Of a stretch of 20,526 bases of DNA, positions 20,351 to 20,526 are shown piece after piece. The stretch is from assembly GCA_964369225.1 (NCBI GenBank), contig CAYJER010000037.1, positions 1 to 20,526 on the forward strand, written 5' to 3'. The DNA comes from SIG603 sp964369225. GTDB taxonomy: Bacteria; Bacillota; Clostridia; Oscillospirales; Acutalibacteraceae. Every line of letters begins with the position of its first letter. Within the stretch, counting starts at the first letter, position 1. The notes beneath the pieces were generated by a model. The model made no database searches, was not told where the DNA came from, and was given only the letters and a program-made list of their open reading frames with translations. The position numbers and the translations under genes are program-made.

Positions 20351-20379
20351 ATTATATGCTCTTAATTTCAAAAAGTCAA
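20351..20379 (-). promoter_or_regulatory. Promoter of the antisense RNA
   Basis: On the minus strand TTGACT (20379-20374), 17 bases, TATAAT (20356-20351): a near-consensus promoter, at least as good as that of the toxin gene. Confidence 0.82.
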
Positions 20380-20389
20380 CAACTTTTTT

Positions 20390-20414
20390 AATTATTCCCA
20401 AGTTGGGAATAATT
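20390..20414. repeat. 25-bp palindromic site 3 (right of toxin unit)
   Basis: Identical over the full 25 bases to site 2 (AATTATTCCCAA-G-TTGGGAATAATT), followed by TTTTTTAT as in site 2. It lies 395 bases after site 2 and together with it exactly frames the toxin-antitoxin unit. Confidence 0.9.
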
Positions 20415-20427
20415 TTTTTATACTTCT

Positions 20428-20495
20428 TTTAACAACTTTAAAAAAGAGTATATTTGCCCCTTGGTGCGTTATTACTATTTTTTAAAGCTGTTAAA
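20428..20495. repeat. 18-bp inverted repeat at the right edge
   Basis: TTTAACAACTTTAAAAAA (20428-20445) and TTTTTTAAAGCTGTTAAA (20478-20495) are complementary except for one position. It lies just right of site 3. No gene is seen from 20415 to the end of the window. Confidence 0.7.
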
Positions 20496-20526
20496 CTTGA
20501 TTTTTGTTTATTATTTTATGTGGTGT

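Overview
The window is low-GC DNA from an endospore-forming Firmicute, most likely an anaerobic Clostridia-type bacterium. It carries the forespore sigma-F operon (spoIIA) and a complete spoIIIAA-AH operon, a secreted protein with a type I dockerin, and tRNA genes with encoded CCA ends. All protein genes from 167 to 17525 are on the minus strand; the tRNAs and everything to their right are mainly on the plus strand.

Layout. Positions 167-5078 hold spoIIIAH to spoIIIAA (transcribed AA to AH), the mother-cell half of the feeding-tube complex, with a palindromic intergenic repeat inserted between spoIIIAB and spoIIIAC. Positions 5227-7498 hold a dockerin-bearing secreted protein and a lipoprotein of unknown function, each with its own terminator. 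Positions 7815-9318 hold spoIIAA-spoIIAB-sigF. Positions 9789-17525 hold a large surface or matrix-fibre locus: two ER-type (SipW-like) signal peptidases and eight secreted proteins with SipW-dependent-type signal peptides, six of them tandem paralogues resembling the TasA/camelysin class. It reads as two transcription units: sipW2 plus six paralogues, then sipW1 plus two more distant proteins.

Positions 18244-18588 hold a tRNA-Thr(TGT) and tRNA-Tyr(GTA) unit with a clear promoter and terminator. To its right (18750-20526) is a compact accessory region that looks mobile. It has a pair of convergent, overlapping small RNAs with near-consensus promoters; a 283-residue tyrosine recombinase whose ribosome-binding site lies in a 19-bp inverted repeat; and a 29-codon hydrophobic-peptide gene opposed by a convergent antisense promoter, which has the architecture of a type I toxin-antitoxin system. 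Three near-identical 25-bp palindromes in direct orientation bracket the recombinase gene and then the toxin-antitoxin unit. This is the most novel part of the window: a candidate recombinase/cassette system with antisense-RNA control.

Several dispersed palindromic repeats sharing TGTAGGGGACGG-like ends are scattered between operons, in one place nested inside one another, and look like non-autonomous mobile elements. Assignments rest on motifs, gene order and signals read by eye; no database search was possible.
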